A stretch of DNA of 64,000 nt from Hydnum rufescens UP504 (lineage: Eukaryota > Basidiomycota > Agaricomycetes > Cantharellales > Hydnaceae): assembly GCA_014904985.1 (NCBI GenBank), contig MU128974.1, positions 19,781 through 83,780 on the forward strand, in the 5' to 3' direction. Numbering within the stretch: the stretch's first letter is position 1; every line of letters begins with the position of its first letter. Positions 10,104-23,323 of the stretch are shown here, in pieces. The notes beneath the pieces were generated by a model. That model did not search any database, was not told the origin of the DNA, and saw nothing but the letters and a program-made list of their open reading frames with translations. The position numbers and the translations under genes are program-made.

Positions 10104-11336
10104 CTAATCATACCAATGCAAAAACAAGAGTGCAAATGTGGCCATGAGAATGAAGAAAAGAATCCACTTGCGAGAACTCCGCGCACGCTCGCGGGCCTGT
10201 CGCAGTTGGACATTCCCCCGCTCCACCTCGTTCTGACTGGTCATAGCCTCGTCATACAGGGTATCTACTACCTCGGTCTGCCGCACGAGCTGCTCTGAAA
10301 GTTCCGTTTGCAGTGCGCTAATGTCGAGAAGGCGCGACTCGGCGAGCTGCACACTTTCTAGCATGTCCTCCACCGCGCGTAGTATATTTGCGTTTTCCTC
10401 CTCGAATTGGACGATCTGCGAGGACGTCAGTTCGATTTCGCCGTCCGAGTCGTCTGAGTCGATTGGCGTGGTGGTAGAGATGACGGGCGGAGGTACATGG
10501 TAGTATGAAGAATTACTTAGAGAGGTGGAAGACGAATCCAAGGGCGTGGGAGGGTGTCGAGTTCCCATTGGTGGCGCGCTGGATCCAAGGGTGCGCGCGC
10601 GTTCCAATTGACGCTTGACGCGCTCCTCCTGCATCTCTTTCTGTGATTGACCAACGTCAGCCAGGCGCCGGGTGAGATACCAAGTGATATTGGAGCGGTG
10701 AGCGGTGATAAGTTCGGAGTATGATGGTCCGTTCGATTGCGTCAAGCGGGCAGGAAGGAGTTTGAGGAGATTGTTAGATATATTTGACTCTTTCTTAATA
10801 CGGGCTATTCATTGTGTCATTCGAAGGTGGCAAGAAGAATAGGGAGGATTTAGACAAACTTTGTTCCAATTTTTCAAGTTTTGAGACGCGCTCTGCGCAT
10901 TGGCTGATAATTAACCGTGCCTCCAAGTCAATTTGATCTCGTTCTTCATTACTGAGATGCCGTACGTTGGACCACGAGCTGGACGAGGCGGAAAGGTCAA
11001 TTTTCGAACTCTCGCCACGATATTTGGAGGCATTAGAGTCGACATTAAGATACGGCCTGCGTATTCCTGAGAGGAAGTCCGTAAGAGTCGTTATATGAGC
11101 AAGCTGGATAAGTACTTCCTAGTGTTAGAGGGGTGGTCCAAGAACAAAGGCGAAAACACTGCACTTACGATGGCATACGCTTCCTTGAGGAACCCATTGT
11201 CCATGAATTTGGCATCGCCATCGCTGCCTAATTGACGGCCTTTCCCCTTGACACGTTTAAGATTGGGTGGGGAAACTCTCGCAAGTTCGCGGACCTGTTC
11301 GCGAAATATTTCAGTTCTATCAACGTAGCGGGTCAT
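10104..11336 (-). CDS. UFE1: ER t-SNARE Ufe1 / syntaxin-18
   Basis: The family forms the ER t-SNARE for COPI vesicles returning from the Golgi and for ER fusion. Exons 11336-11169, 11118-10860 and 10804-10104 join in frame with GT-AG introns of 50 and 55 nt. The N-terminus has DRTEIFREQVRELAR, the syntaxin-18 type. Next come a region with HLSNEERDQIDLEARLIISQ, a Ser/Pro linker, the SNARE helix around LDISALQTELSEQLVRQTEV with the central Gln, and the tail anchor KWILFFILMATFALLFLHWY. An ATG 26 codons further upstream is in frame, but 11336 matches the family. No frame damage. Tail-to-tail with TVP38, head-to-head with the RdRP gene. Confidence 0.9.
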
Positions 11337-11458
11337 GATCAATTCAATCGGATGCCTCCGTTTTCGTTTTGTTACTGGAACTCTTGTACCGGGACGAATT
11401 AACCGTCGGTTCATGGATTGCGTTTCTACGGCCTCTCAGAAGCAGTCTATTTGTTGTG
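11337..11458. promoter_or_regulatory. Shared upstream region of UFE1 and the RdRP gene
   Basis: Only 122 bp separates the chosen start codons of two divergent genes, so a compact bidirectional promoter is likely. If either gene uses its further upstream ATG (11414 or 11369) the 5' ends would overlap. Confidence 0.4.
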
Positions 11459-14400
11459 ATGTCAACCTTGAAGAGAAGGGCCCCCGACAATCAAATTGGA
11501 GAACAGGATGCAGGTGGAAGTGCACGTCCTGCCCGAGTTATTCGGGATATGCCTGTTAGACACTTGCAGAAACAGGAATTAGACCAAGAAGGTCGTCTTC
11601 CTCGTCGGTCGTCTGTGGTAAATCCTCTCAGTATGGCTCCTCTTCACCCTAACTTGGGAGGCGAAGGACCCTCCAGGCGTGGGATAAAAAGGAGACACTC
11701 AGGACTCCGACAAGATGGAGGGCATACCCAGCAATCGTCCTTTCGCTCTCGCAAACGTCAGCGACTTGACCCAGGCCTCCAGGTTCCCGCACCACACTTG
11801 AATTCCGCGCCGGATATGCCTGTATCCTCAGACCCCGGCGCGGAGATTATAATTCGTGGGCTTCCCGATGATGCAACCGAGTCAGAGGTGAAGGAGGCTG
11901 TGGCGGAGACGTTTCATCGTGAGCCCTACCTCGATCTTGATGCACCCTTGTTCAATTTCCATGTCACCTTGAGTGTACGCTTCCTGATCTATGCAAAAAT
12001 ATTATATTCATATCTCTGTGTCCTCATTTCAGCGAAATCCCCATCAACCAAAGGCAGCCTGGGTGACATTCCCATACAGCGATATTGTGGATGCGTATTT
12101 TGATCTAGGCGACTCGGTATTCCTAGCAGATGTGGAGGAACCGCTGAGGGTGGCAGTCAGCCATCACCCTCCTGATCCACAGTTGGTCATAAAGCTGCGA
12201 ATCTCTCGGTACGAAACCCCTGGAGATATGCTAGCTCGCGAACTCTTGATCAAAGAGCTTGGCGTTCGTATACCTCTTCAAGAGATGTGCTTCGGTGTGT
12301 GGACAGACGCTCAGGTCTTCTCCGCAGAGTATGTCGTCCAGAATGCCGCAGATCCTTCAGTCTCAGACAGGCCCAGGACAAAATTCGACTCGATGGATGT
12401 GTGGTACGATAACGATCGACGTTCGGTTTTGGTGCAATGCACTGGTCTCCCTATTTCCAGCCCTGTTAGCCCACGGAAAATTGCACCCCGTACAGTTGTC
12501 GTTTTCTCTGTCCGTGATATGTCCCAAGTATGGTATGATCGGACCCAGTCGTGTGTACTGCTCCATTTGCGGTGTCCTGTGCTGTATGAAAACGACTCGC
12601 CCGAATTCCTCGAGCAGGGCCCATTGTTCGATGGAAAAGTGATCGCATCCGGACATTCGCCTTTGATCAGCAACACCAGCGCGTGGCTCAATTCACCAGC
12701 AACACGATTCTGCTTCGCTTTTCGCCTGCACGATGTGGTGAATTTCTCACCAGAGCCCGAAAAATCGTCCGCTTCCCGATTCTTCGGGAACGTACGTTTA
12801 GGATCGAACGCTGTGGTGTATTTGAAACTCGTTGGCTGTACACCCTCGAAAAGTGGTACAAGTCGCTGCCCCTTAGCGTGGCATTGCAATGCGAACAAGC
12901 AATCCACAACAGGGCTTTCACGCCGTTTGAGATGCTCCTGCTGAAGGACCGTCTCCAGAAAGCGCTGGATAAGGGTGACGAACACGTCGCCGCGGGGACG
13001 GTCCAGAATCTCATCCAAGATGTGAATGCACGAGATCCACTCAACTCAGGTCCCCGGACACGGACCCTTCAGCAGCTTTTTGAAACAGCGGCAGTGCATG
13101 CGCTCTTGGAAGATAACGCGCGCAAGCGATGGTCCTCCCCTGACATCGCATTGTGCCATCAAATGTACCTCACACCCACGGGCTTCATCCTCGAAGGCCC
13201 GTATCAGGATCGAAGTAACAGAGTACTGCGCTTGTACTCTGACCATCACCACCACTTTATGCGCGTTTCTTTCACCGAGGAAGGTGGGCAGGGGCGTCGC
13301 CTCAGGAAGCCTTTGCAGACCCCTGTCGATTGGGAACACTTTGTGGACATGCGGGTTGGCAATACCCTGCTCAATGGATTTCACCTTGCTGGACGTCATT
13401 GGGAGTGGCTTGGTTACTCTCAGAGTGCTCTGCGTGACCACCAAGTCCTGTTTATGACCCCTTTCAAGCAAGATGGCGACGAGGTGGATGCTGCCCGCAT
13501 TCGTAGAGAGCTTGGGAATTTCCAGAAAGTTTATCATCAGCCTGCCAAGTATGGTGCTCGAATTGCTCAGGTAGGGTTTATCCTAATAGAAATTCGCCTA
13601 TGATAATGGAGCTTCAACAATACCCAGGCATTCACCGCTACTAGCGCAACTATCGCGATCCAGGAGCACGAAATTCAGATGGCCGACGATATAGAGCGAA
13701 ATGGGTATTGCTTCACCGTGCGTCCGCTAGTATTCTGTTGTGTATTCCCCTAATTCTCTGTTCAGGATGGCGCGGGGGATATGTCCCAAGACATGGCAAG
13801 GGATGTCTGGAAAGCAATGCGACGGAGGAGAGGTGTTGTCCCTTCTCTCACCTCTCCGAGCGCATTTCAAGCTCGGTTTGGGGGATGTAAAGGTGTATGG
13901 ATGGTCAATCCTTTGCTCCAGGGCAGAGTAATACGAAACCGCCCAAGTCAGCAAAAATTCGATTCCGAATCCCGCAACTTCGAGGTCACTAGTACGTGTC
14001 TGATTTATGTCTTTTGTTGCGAGTCTCATGATGTCCCTGGTAGCAACTTCCGAAAGACCTGTTCCTACTTATCTCAACAGACCACTAGTGAAACTCTTAG
14101 AAGACCTAGGTGTGCCAATGAGCGCTTTCCTAGCCATTCAAGACCGCGCAGTGCGCAAGGTTGAAAAGGCCCAAACTTCGTTCCTCCAAGCTGCAAAGTT
14201 GTTCCGCGTCAACAGCCTCGGCACTTCGTTTCGTGCTGCAAATCTCTTTACATTGCTTTCAGAAATGCTCAACGTAGACTTCGACTCTTCTCCGAAGGAA
14301 CACATCGATTTTTTTCGTAGCTCAACGATGCTTTCTATCACTCATTGTCTCCGAGATATCAAGTATCGGGCTCGAATAGCAGTCGCTGGTCCTACTCTCA

Positions 14401-16401
14401 TAGGTGTATGCGACACTTGGGGATTATTGAAACCAGGAGAGATATATGTCAAGGTTGTAGAGGACAAACGGAAGCATCCTGCTCTTCGAGGGAAAGTTGT
14501 TATTACTAGAAGGTAATGATTCCTAATCAATGGCGTCCATCTCACCTCTAACTAACGCTGCGCGGAACTCTGCCTTTAGTCCTGTCATTCACCCAGGCGA
14601 CGTCCAGGTATAACGTTTTCCAAATCCAAGTTGAACTAAGATCTGAATTAAAGTGCTTTGAGTTTGCCACTGCTGTTGGTGAAGTGCTGCCTCCATCGCC
14701 GTTGTCATCCTTGGTGAATGTCGTAGTCTTCAGTTCTTTAGGTCTGAATTTCCTCATCCCTGTAACGTCTTTGACTTGACAACCTATTTCAGGGGATCGG
14801 CCACTCTCCTCTATGCTTGGTGGGGGGGATCTCGACGTCAGTTTTTATGAACTGCTCAGGCTGTCCACCAATAATTCATGGTCATGGTACAGGGAGATCT
14901 ATTTAACGTCATCACGGAGGCTTCACTATTTCCTAGCAAAACATTCCATGCTGGCAGTTACGAGGCAGTTTCGCCTCGTGTACTGGACAGGCCCAGTACT
15001 ATGGCTGATATAGCACATTCGTGGTCAGTCATTCATTAATCGCCGTTCAGGCCTTTGGTTTCTGATGCTCTTTCTCTTTCTGGATTGGGTTCGTATATAT
15101 ATAGGTTGACTACATTTTAGGTACGCCTTGGATAAAACATCGACCAGGATATCGTTTAAACAGGGCTGCTTAGGTGATCTTGTCGGACGGATCAGTACAC
15201 TCCATCTGACGAATTGCAGATCAAAGTGAAAAAGGATCATTCGACCCCCGCTGTCTTGAATTGGCTGAAATGGCTAGTCATGCGGTAGATTTTACTAAAT
15301 CAGGTGTTCCTGTGAACCGCCAGAGCCTTCCGCGTCCCGACTCCAGGCTTCGTCCTGATTTTTTGAGTTTTCCGGGCGATGATTTTGAGAAGGACACTTA
15401 TCCTTCGAACAAAGCCCTGGGTCGTATGTTTCGTGCGGTTCCTGTGAGTGCACGCCCGTTAGAGATATTCTTTATTTTAACTTCGCATGATCTTGCAGAT
15501 CCAAAAGTACGCCCGTCCTCCTGAAGAGCATCAGAATGCGTGAGCAGGTATCTCGATATTCTTGCAGGGCTTTCTGGTCTCACCCGCGTTATTTTAGTGT
15601 CGATGCCTCGGTGCTCTTCAAGGCTCTCGAGGAAGTACGCCTTCGATATCCGCAGCTAGAACTCGACCCTCCGAGCAGGGCGTACGTCGAGAAAAAATGG
15701 AGCACACACATGACTGTGTTCTGCACGCAGGCAGAGAAGATTGCATACCGTAACTCGCTGTCGCTCCAAGACCATCTGCATCTTTTGGAGGAGGAACTTT
15801 TCGTCGGGACGTCGGGCACCGCGGGGAAAATCGATCATGGCGATATGGAGCTTCTCCACCGGGCCAGAACGCAGATGTCCGAGATTGTGCGGACCCTTCG
15901 ACGCGAGATTAAGGATCTCAAATCAGAGGACGAGGACAGCGATGATGATGACGAGGATGGCGAGGATGAAGACGGCGCGATTCATAGCGCTGTGAAGCAA
16001 GAAGAAGATATTCCGGATTCATCACGGTGGTCGCAACGGGGCCAGAGTTCAAATCAGAGGAAGATCAGAAGCCTCTGTTTGCGTCTCCCTCTGGAGCCAA
16101 AAAGGAAGATGAGGACGACGACGTTGTGGAAATACCGCGTCCCGCAAACGTACGAAGCTCCGTCCCCTTGTCTCCAAGTCATTTTGACGAGGTGGACGAG
16201 GAGATTCAAGAGATTCAGCGGCCAGATAAACACTTGATTGCCATCCGACGCGCGTATAATGCCTGTCCACTATGCACTGGATGTTTTATCCAACTCCCAG
16301 AAGGCGCCATTCGGTACGCGGTTATTTGCTTTGGTGGCGATGGAATTACTTCTATCGATCATCAAGACGAAGACATGCAAGGTAGAATCGACCGTGTTTA
16401 A
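11459..16401 (+). CDS. RNA-dependent RNA polymerase of the QDE-1/Rdp1 type (RNA silencing)
   Basis: Cellular RdRPs copy aberrant transcripts into double-stranded RNA for Dicer. Exons include 11459-11974, 12033-13570, 13628-13717, 13766-13991, 14044-14512, 14580-14607, 14654-14741, 14793-14836 and 14893 on. A Ser/Arg-rich N-terminus precedes the core: FMRVSFTEE, GRHWEWLGYSQSALRDHQVL, QPAKYGARIAQ, CFTDGAGDMS, FGGCKGVWMVNPLLQGRVIR, SPVIHPGDVQ and SMLGGGDLDGDLFN. The last holds the catalytic Asp triad, split by an intron between DLD and GD. ADQSEKGSFDPRCLELAEMA and a Glu/Asp-rich tail follow. Single-base frame breaks appear near 12616, 15219 and 16020, and perhaps at 15020. Without them the gene is complete; with them it is dead. 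Confidence 0.88.
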
Positions 16402-19256
16402 AGGACCCAAAGTATGAACCGGTCTTGCACAAAGGGCACCAATTGCACAGGGATCCATCTGTGCGTTTGATCTGGGAGGTGCTCTCGGAGAATCATGGCA
16501 GTCATTTTCATCATTGTATTCCCCCCCCCTAACCTTAACGTAAATACACTAAGGATCGCGTATGCTGAGCAAGATCTCAAGCTTCTTCTACATTTTCTTA
16601 TCAGGATACCCTTCTTCCAAATCTGCCCTGGTAACCCCACTATCCGCTTTGATGGCACTGCCACTGTCTGAGGACATTTGGAGTTTGGTCCTCCTGGAGG
16701 ACGACCACCATGTTCCCAATCGGTATAGTCAATTTCTTCAAATCCGTTGCTGGTGCCCTTTCCAAGAGGAGGCCAGAGATAGTTGAGAGCCGTATAGATG
16801 ATGGTAGACACGCCGAACCCAGTGATGAATGCAAGTTGGTAAATGTGCGTCGCTGCCATTGGGACAGCCCTGCCGGCTGTTCCGAGTGAAGAATTAAATG
16901 TGGACGAGCCAGTAGCGGCGCAGGGGGAGAAGACTTACTGACGCCAGCAAAGCCCACGACGTTGATCAGAATCTAATTATGAGACACATCAAATCAGTCA
17001 AGGTAAGAACCAATATACCGAAAATGAAAAGTGCGCAAAACTTACCCCAGCGATATAGGCAGCATAAGCTCTATCGAAACCAAGATAAAAATAGAATACA
17101 GCGAGAGATCAGGAAATTTAATCGAATAAACGCAACGTTCGGACAGAAACCCAGAAAAAAAAAAAGATACTCGCCTGAAGTTGAAACCCCAGGTATACCA
17201 ATACCAACCGTCCCGTCGGGTGGTGTAAAGATCGGTGACGCGGACGTGGCCACGTCTGTTCAGCCAATATTCGGTCACCATAACACCAGCTATGGAGCTG
17301 AGGAAGACAGAATAGCCGGAGAGATAGGTTGTGAAAAGACTGCTGCTCTTCAGGAGGTTCCACTAGATGGAATGAGCTGCTCAGATCAACGCAACTCTTT
17401 GGTACTGAGAAATAACCATCTCACGGGACAGATGGCGAAGCCTACGATGGCGGCAATGTATCCACCTCGACGGATGTTCTATGGAGAACAAGGAGAGAGG
17501 GGAAATACGTGCAGACCATGGAGCCAATGCATGCAGTTAAACAAACAAAGCAGTAGCAACTTACAATAAAACGGGGAAACAGCGATGTCAAGTCGCAACC
17601 TGCGGATACTGAATTCGCGGATATGTTCGTCCCAAGCTGTCGCGGCATATGCGGTCAATCAGTGCACGGTTATTAGTGGGGATTATTCTCTAAGTCAGTT
17701 CGAAGCGCTTTACCTGAGCAAGAATAAACGAGGCCGAGATGAACCACTACAATTTCATGCAAAAAATTAAACGAACGACGAGATCATCCCAGGTAATTAG
17801 ACCTGAAAAAAGCTGCGGAACTCACAACGCCAAATCGGGTGGCCCCGCTTGGATGGCCGTCCAAAAATCTACCGAGGAGATCTATGGGACTCCAGATGGC
17901 CTCGCCGTATATGACTTGACTGGATGACGCGACAATGATGCCGACGAAACTGACGATGGAAAATCCGAGCGGGATGCCGAGAAATTGGGGCCACACGGCT
18001 GCAGAAGGCGTGCGTGCTCGACTAGCAAAATCGGGGGCATTTCTGAACAAAAGGAATGATCCAGGGCCAGGCAATATAAGCAATGCAAGTTGGACCGTAC
18101 GAAAACCGGCGAGGACATACACTATAAGAGTTGCCATGTTACTCATGCACGAACCAAATCCCGATAGCATGGCCCAAGCCAGTTTAGACCCGTGGAGGGT
18201 TCCCGGCTGGTGGATTATAGGCCCCACACCCTTCGCCTTTACGATCGCCCAGATAAAGAATACAAGACCTGCGATAGGGACAACAATGGCTTTTGCAGTG
18301 AAGAGGTGACGGCTGGAGTTTGAAGCAGTCATGAAAACGCGATGATACAACTGTTGTTTGACTAGGAAGGGGAACGAACACTTTGTGAAGCGGCAAATAG
18401 ATTGCCGGCAGACTGACAAGCCAGAACAAGACGAAACATAGCATGTCTCGCGTGTTGGTCCCAGAGGACGGCGGGAGTGAGTTGTCTAAGAGTCGACAAT
18501 GTGAGCATAGGATTAACACGACTCAAGAACTTCAGGCCTCACGAAGATGTTCGATAGAGGGCCATATTGAGCGGAGCATAACGAGAACGCAGGTCCCCCC
18601 AATCCACGCCTGCACACCATACCAGACACTGCAGGTGTGGCTCTATTAGGGAGGGTGTAGCATACCCAAAAGAGGGTCTTACCAAGCGGTCGCGCCTCGA
18701 TTCAAGGTTGTCCATAGGGATCCCCAAATACCAAAAGAAGACCTCGCAACAACGGGGAAGGTGATATGGTGAATCGCACCCGGGCGAGCATTCAGTACTA
18801 AAATGGGTGCAACGCAGCCGTAGCCAAGCCATACGCATATCCAAGCTTGATATATTTGACCCATTAGAGACAAGGGATTGCGGGAAGAGATTCAAGAGTA
18901 TAAAAGCCGAACCTTGCCACCAGCTGAGACCGTTGATGATCATGGAGGACACGATCATCCAGGTGTTTATGTTAAAGCTATCAGCTATCCAGCTGGATGA
19001 CGAATCACTGTCTAGCAGTCTCGGACCGATGTGGGGAAGAATACTTGCAAGGCAATAAAGTTCCAAGCTTTCCATGTGCGCCGCTCCGGAGGTACAGGCA
19101 GCAAGTCTTCATTCTGGGGATCGAAAAATTGATGAGCATATGCCTCGCATCCCCGAAAAATATCAAACGAACGCGAAGGAAAAGCTGGGTTTGAGTCAGA
19201 CCTGGCTCGTGGGCCACTTCAAGCTTACGCAAGATGGCTGAAAGACGCTCGTGCAT
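16398..19256 (-). CDS. NCS1-family nucleobase/allantoin permease
   Basis: A plasma-membrane proton symporter for uracil, allantoin or related compounds, by family. The start [15 protein letters not shown] at 19256 is followed across many short introns by [195 protein letters not shown] and [15 protein letters not shown]. The N-A-P-D-F-A-S-R segment and twelve-helix plan are diagnostic. The last exon has [16 protein letters not shown] and a hydrophilic tail. Its true stop is uncertain; the open frame reaches 16398 and would overlap the end of the RdRP gene by a few bases. Confidence 0.87.
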
Positions 19257-20550
19257 TTTGCTGATATTCAGTCAGAGGCAGAGAAGACGATCCAACTCTC
19301 CACAAAAGACCTGAAGGATAGCAAGAAGCCACAGAACGAGGGGGATCTCGGAAGCGTGGCACAGTCGGCTATAAAGACAGTTGGTTCAGATAATGGACCG
19401 GCATCGATTATCGATAAGGTCGCTAAGACCAAAGCAGTGAAAGTACTAAGGATCGCTGAGTTGTGGATAGATGCAGAACGTGAGTCTGGATCAGAGATAC
19501 GGGGAGCTAGGTGCTGGTGAATTACGCTAACTTTGAACGTCCATGGGAGCCTTACTTGGGGGAGAGGTGCCTTGTTTAAGCGGAGAAGGTGGATGAAAGT
19601 CTAAATTGGTTATATCACACACTGACACACAGCCACCTAGCACATCCACCTGGCTAATAGGAAAGGCGCCCCGTCACTCGGCTTGGGGGCCTGTACACAC
19701 CCATCTGGAATATTTTAATTTTGGAACCCTATAGAGAATGATTTCCTAGGAGTTCGAGGCTCGAAATCTCCGCACATAGGACAATTCTCGTCAGGTTGGG
19801 GGATCACGACGCTTAAGTACATAGAACACGGTGCACGTACTGGGAATTTAGTCTCCTGGGTTGGTGTTCTGGACCTATAGGTTCTGATCTGTCTCTATGA
19901 AGTCAGTGTTAGCCTTATAGTGTATATTTGTTATGGCCCACAGGGCTCCATGCATATGCATGCATCTAGTTCTGTGACACGGACGACTTCAGCTTCTTGA
20001 GCGGTTTATATTTCACTTTTCTCGTACTCTAGTCTTTTGCTATCTTTGGTGGGCCTGAGAATGATGTGTACACCGCATGTAACTGCAAACAACTGCACCA
20101 ACCCCGGGATTCCAGATTTAGGGCAACCTGAATGACGAGGATCCGCTCGGAATCCGTTTTACACAAGTCCACCTCTCGGATAGATTCCCTTTGGTGATCG
20201 GAAACCAGCCCACCCAGTTCGTAGTACATTAATCGGCTGAGATCTTGAGTTGACTTTAAACTAAGGTCGCTCTTGAGACGGTGTTGCTCCCTCTAATACA
20301 TAACACAAGGCACAGTAGTCGGCATCAGCTAGCAGATAAGGCGGCATTAAAAAAGAAGGTGGAGACGTCGGCACTGAAAAGAGAAATCCGTATCGGCAAG
20401 TGATGTACAGTAATGGCAATTTGGTGCGTGAGACCTCGGCACCGGCCCAACTCGTGAGAGGTCTCTGATTCCAAGGGAAGTGAAAGTAAAGAGGAAGGAG
20501 AGAAACAACCGATCTCATAGGGAATGAACGAACAGCGAAGGAGATTCCAT
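19257..20550. other. Intergenic, no supported gene
   Basis: Open frames here are shadows or lack motifs. A palindromic ATGCATATGCAT stretch lies near 19951. Upstream of the permease start this stretch should hold its promoter. Confidence 0.5.
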
Positions 20551-22041
20551 CTAGTCATCAACACCATATGGGAATAGCTGCGCGCAAGTCGGCCACGCCA
20601 CCGCGTTGTAGAACGTCGCAATACCAGCCCTCAATGACTTTCGCAGGTGGCCCTTGGGATTGGGATACAACCCGCGAATAGTGACATTCACGTGCTGGGT
20701 GTAGATGAAACAGCTCTGTAGATTATCAAACAAAAAAAATGCAGGGAGAAGAACAGAATGATTAGAGAAAATACAGAGAACTCCCCAGTGTCTCTGAATA
20801 GTTGACGTACTCCTGCAGCGAGTCCCGGGTCTTCCGGATTGAGAACATAATTTCCAGCTCCTTCATTGTGGCCCGGGGAAATAGGATGCGCGTTGAACAG
20901 AACCCTAACATCGTCACCAATCCCTGGTCTCCCGAACCCGAAAGCGCCTTCTCGACGGTGGAAACCATCCGGAAATCTTCCGTGTTGGAAGAAGCCGCGC
21001 GCAACCTCAAGGTCAAGATTAGACGAGTTGAGGCGCCCATCGACAAAAAATCGATAGGGAAAGACGATTCGCCAAATGCACTAGCGGGGCGGGGCGAGAG
21101 GAACGTGAATGTAGGATTGCGCGCTATAGAATCCTGGATCCGATTCCAGCGTAGCTCTGCAGCAGCCTCCTGATTGTAGAATCCGCCTCCATACGTGATG
21201 CTGGCGTTGATGAACTATAAACCAACATGATGAAGAGGGAATAAATCACAGGCACTGGGGACAGGGAAAGTCCTTACGTCCTGGAAGAGGGTATCGTTGA
21301 AACTGAAGTTGTCGCCAAAGTAAAAATCGCTACGTGTGGTACTCGCATCACCTTGCAAAATCAGAGACATGGATTCTTTCATGCACCCAGAAACCGATCT
21401 GAAACGAAGCTATTCACCTTCAAACAATCCATGGGTGTTAAGACCACCGACAATAGCAGGTGGTGGCGGATTAGGACCCGTCTTCCCAGTTCTCCCTCCG
21501 ATGCTCATCAAATTCGTAATAGGATTTCCATCCACGAGGAAGGCCCCCCAAGTAACAAATATTGCTAGGCGATTTTCCATATTGAAGCCTGTCCATAAAT
21601 TGCCTACTCTGAGCATACCATCCAGTGAATGGAACGCGGACTTGCCTTCCTGGACAGCATTCACAATTTGTTGAGGAGTGGCGATTCCATCACGGGGAAG
21701 GTACTGAGCCCATAACATAACACGAAGTCTTTGGAGTCGATCCTCAGCAGACAGTTCTAATAGTTGCTTACACCGTGTGAAGCCAGAGTATTCAGCCCAG
21801 GACAAGGTCCTCGAATATCTTTGGGACCAGGCATGACATATGGGTGATTCTCATCGTTCACCAGCTTGGTAGACGTATTCTGGAGCGGTCCAGGGGGAGG
21901 CTGCGCACCGACGTACTTATGGTTTTGGATGAATAAGGCCACTTGGGCGTCCGACAAAGCAGCGAGAGACTGATACACAGGAAACGCCTCGACAAACGGA
22001 TAAAGAAAAGCCATTGCCACAAGAAGGGGACGAGATACCAT
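20551..22041 (-). CDS. Heme-thiolate peroxygenase (chloroperoxidase / UPO family)
   Basis: Secreted fungal peroxygenases insert oxygen from H2O2 into C-H bonds. The start MVSRPLLVAMAFLYPFVEAF looks like a signal peptide. Motifs follow in order: GPCPGLNTLASHG with the heme-ligand Cys, YLPRDGIATPQQIVNAVQEG, GGLNTHGLFEGDASTTRSD with the Glu-Gly-Asp motif, FINASITYGGGFYNQEAAAE with the likely acid-base Glu, FFVDGRLNSSNLDLEVARGF, PGHNEGAGNYVLNPEDPG and a C-terminus with VTIRGLYPNPKGHL. Four or more introns are visible, for example between HG and YLPRDG and inside EG-DAS. One base seems missing near 21059 in a short run, where the protein switches frame just before FFVDGR. Otherwise complete. Confidence 0.85.
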
Positions 22042-22667
22042 AGCGAAGAAGAGACTCCAGCAAAATGATCAGAAATCCGGCTAGGTCTCTTATTTTTAAG
22101 CACCAGGACTAGCTTGCTGCGGAGGAATCACTATATTTGGCGAAATTGGGCATGCAATCATGTCGGAAACTCCAAGAGTGGGACGACGGTAAAAACCGCT
22201 CTTGCATCCGAAAACTCGGCAACTCGGCGGCATTTCCCTGGTTCAATTAAGCGCCCATCCTAATGCTCCGGCGTGAAGCACGCAGGGCGTTCGGTAAATC
22301 TCCTTTTAGCTTATTCACCCCACTCCATTTATCCCTCATATGAACCGCCCTTGTACGCGCGAGAAGTCCTTTTTTGGAATTTCCGATTATCTTTTTTTTT
22401 CAAATTCGCCTGGGACTTCTCAAGTGAATACTTCTTCTGTCCATTTTATGGGCCCAAATACCGTATTTACGGACCCACACACCCCCAGCTTGGGCCGGCA
22501 TTGAGTTGCAGCGCCAAATTTCCGGTTTTTGCTTCGGGATGTTGTAAAAAACCAAAGCCACGGCAAATACCGGTCAAAAGCGGAAGCTTCTTGCTTCAAT
22601 ACTACCGTGGGTTTTAAATTGGCTCTTTCTAACATGCACTAACACTAACCACTCAAGTGTGTGCTCG
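22042..22667. other. Intergen between divergent genes
   Basis: Contains the upstream regions of the peroxygenase (minus) and of the small gene starting at 22668 (plus). An imperfect hairpin around 22450-22475 (GGGCCCAAATACCGTATTTA) is the only structure noted. Confidence 0.4.
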
Positions 22668-23242
22668 ATGGCGGAGCTCTACGGGAGGCCTCTTATAACC
22701 AAAGAAGAAGTAATGAAGCACCGCGACGCACTTATAGCTCGATACCGGGATCGTCCCCACAGGGAGAACCAAGGCAACTCCTCCTGGTGAGTCCTTATTC
22801 GTAGTTTTGCGATGTCGCTAATCATTTTGAAGAGATGACATGGGCTCATATTGCTACGGTACCTGAACATGGTGACGCGTGTCTTTGCTGGATTTCTCAC
22901 AGGAGGATGCGTGTCGTACGATTCTTGGAAGGGAGCCAAACTACCGCCATGGGGAGATTGAGATCACAGATCTCGTCAAATGTGTCAAGATCTTGACTCG
23001 CGAAACTGGTGTGAATCTCTCGTGGTACCCTGTGCGCCGTCCCCTATGAGGCCTGTTCCTTAGGGTCGGATACTAATCTACGCTTTATCAATAGGGTGCT
23101 GATGCGTTACCTGGAAGAGACGCCCAAACAACATTCATGCTCGCTGGTGGCAAGACGCCAGCCACGGATGATCACTATCCTGATACTATTGGACAGACTT
23201 GGCCGAACACCGAATGATTTGTTCATCAAAATTCGGTTGTAA
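22668..23242 (+). CDS. Unidentified small intracellular protein
   Basis: Three exon-like blocks read MAELYGRPLITKEEVMKHRD and onward to about 22795; then EDACRTILGREPNYRHGEIE through VKILTRETGVNLSW to about 23020; then VLMRYLEETPKQHS to a stop at 23240-23242. Introns near 22797-22901 and 23020-23095 have GT-AG ends, though the first junction is one base out of phase as I place it. The protein is charged, without membrane segment or signal peptide. I do not recognise the family. Convergent with the next gene. Confidence 0.4.
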
Positions 23243-23323
23243 TATGGACATTTCGCCTGTGTCCAACGGCTGTCTTCAATCAATTCAGATCCTCCATTAC
23301 TTGTATTATACAGGAGCACAATC

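Noticed and set aside
11459..16401. RdRP gene as an integrated RNA virus
   Set aside because: The DLDGD core, PGD motif and spliced structure are those of cellular silencing RdRPs, not of viral polymerases.
19251..19520. Plus-strand 89-codon frame [12 protein letters not shown]
   Set aside because: Lies antisense over the permease start, with no motif; probably chance.
19951..19970. ATGCATATGCAT palindrome
   Set aside because: A single short palindrome in intergenic DNA with no second copy or context.
22273..22617. Plus-strand 114-codon frame rich in Phe/Pro
   Set aside because: Low-complexity composition, no motif, no splice context; probably chance.
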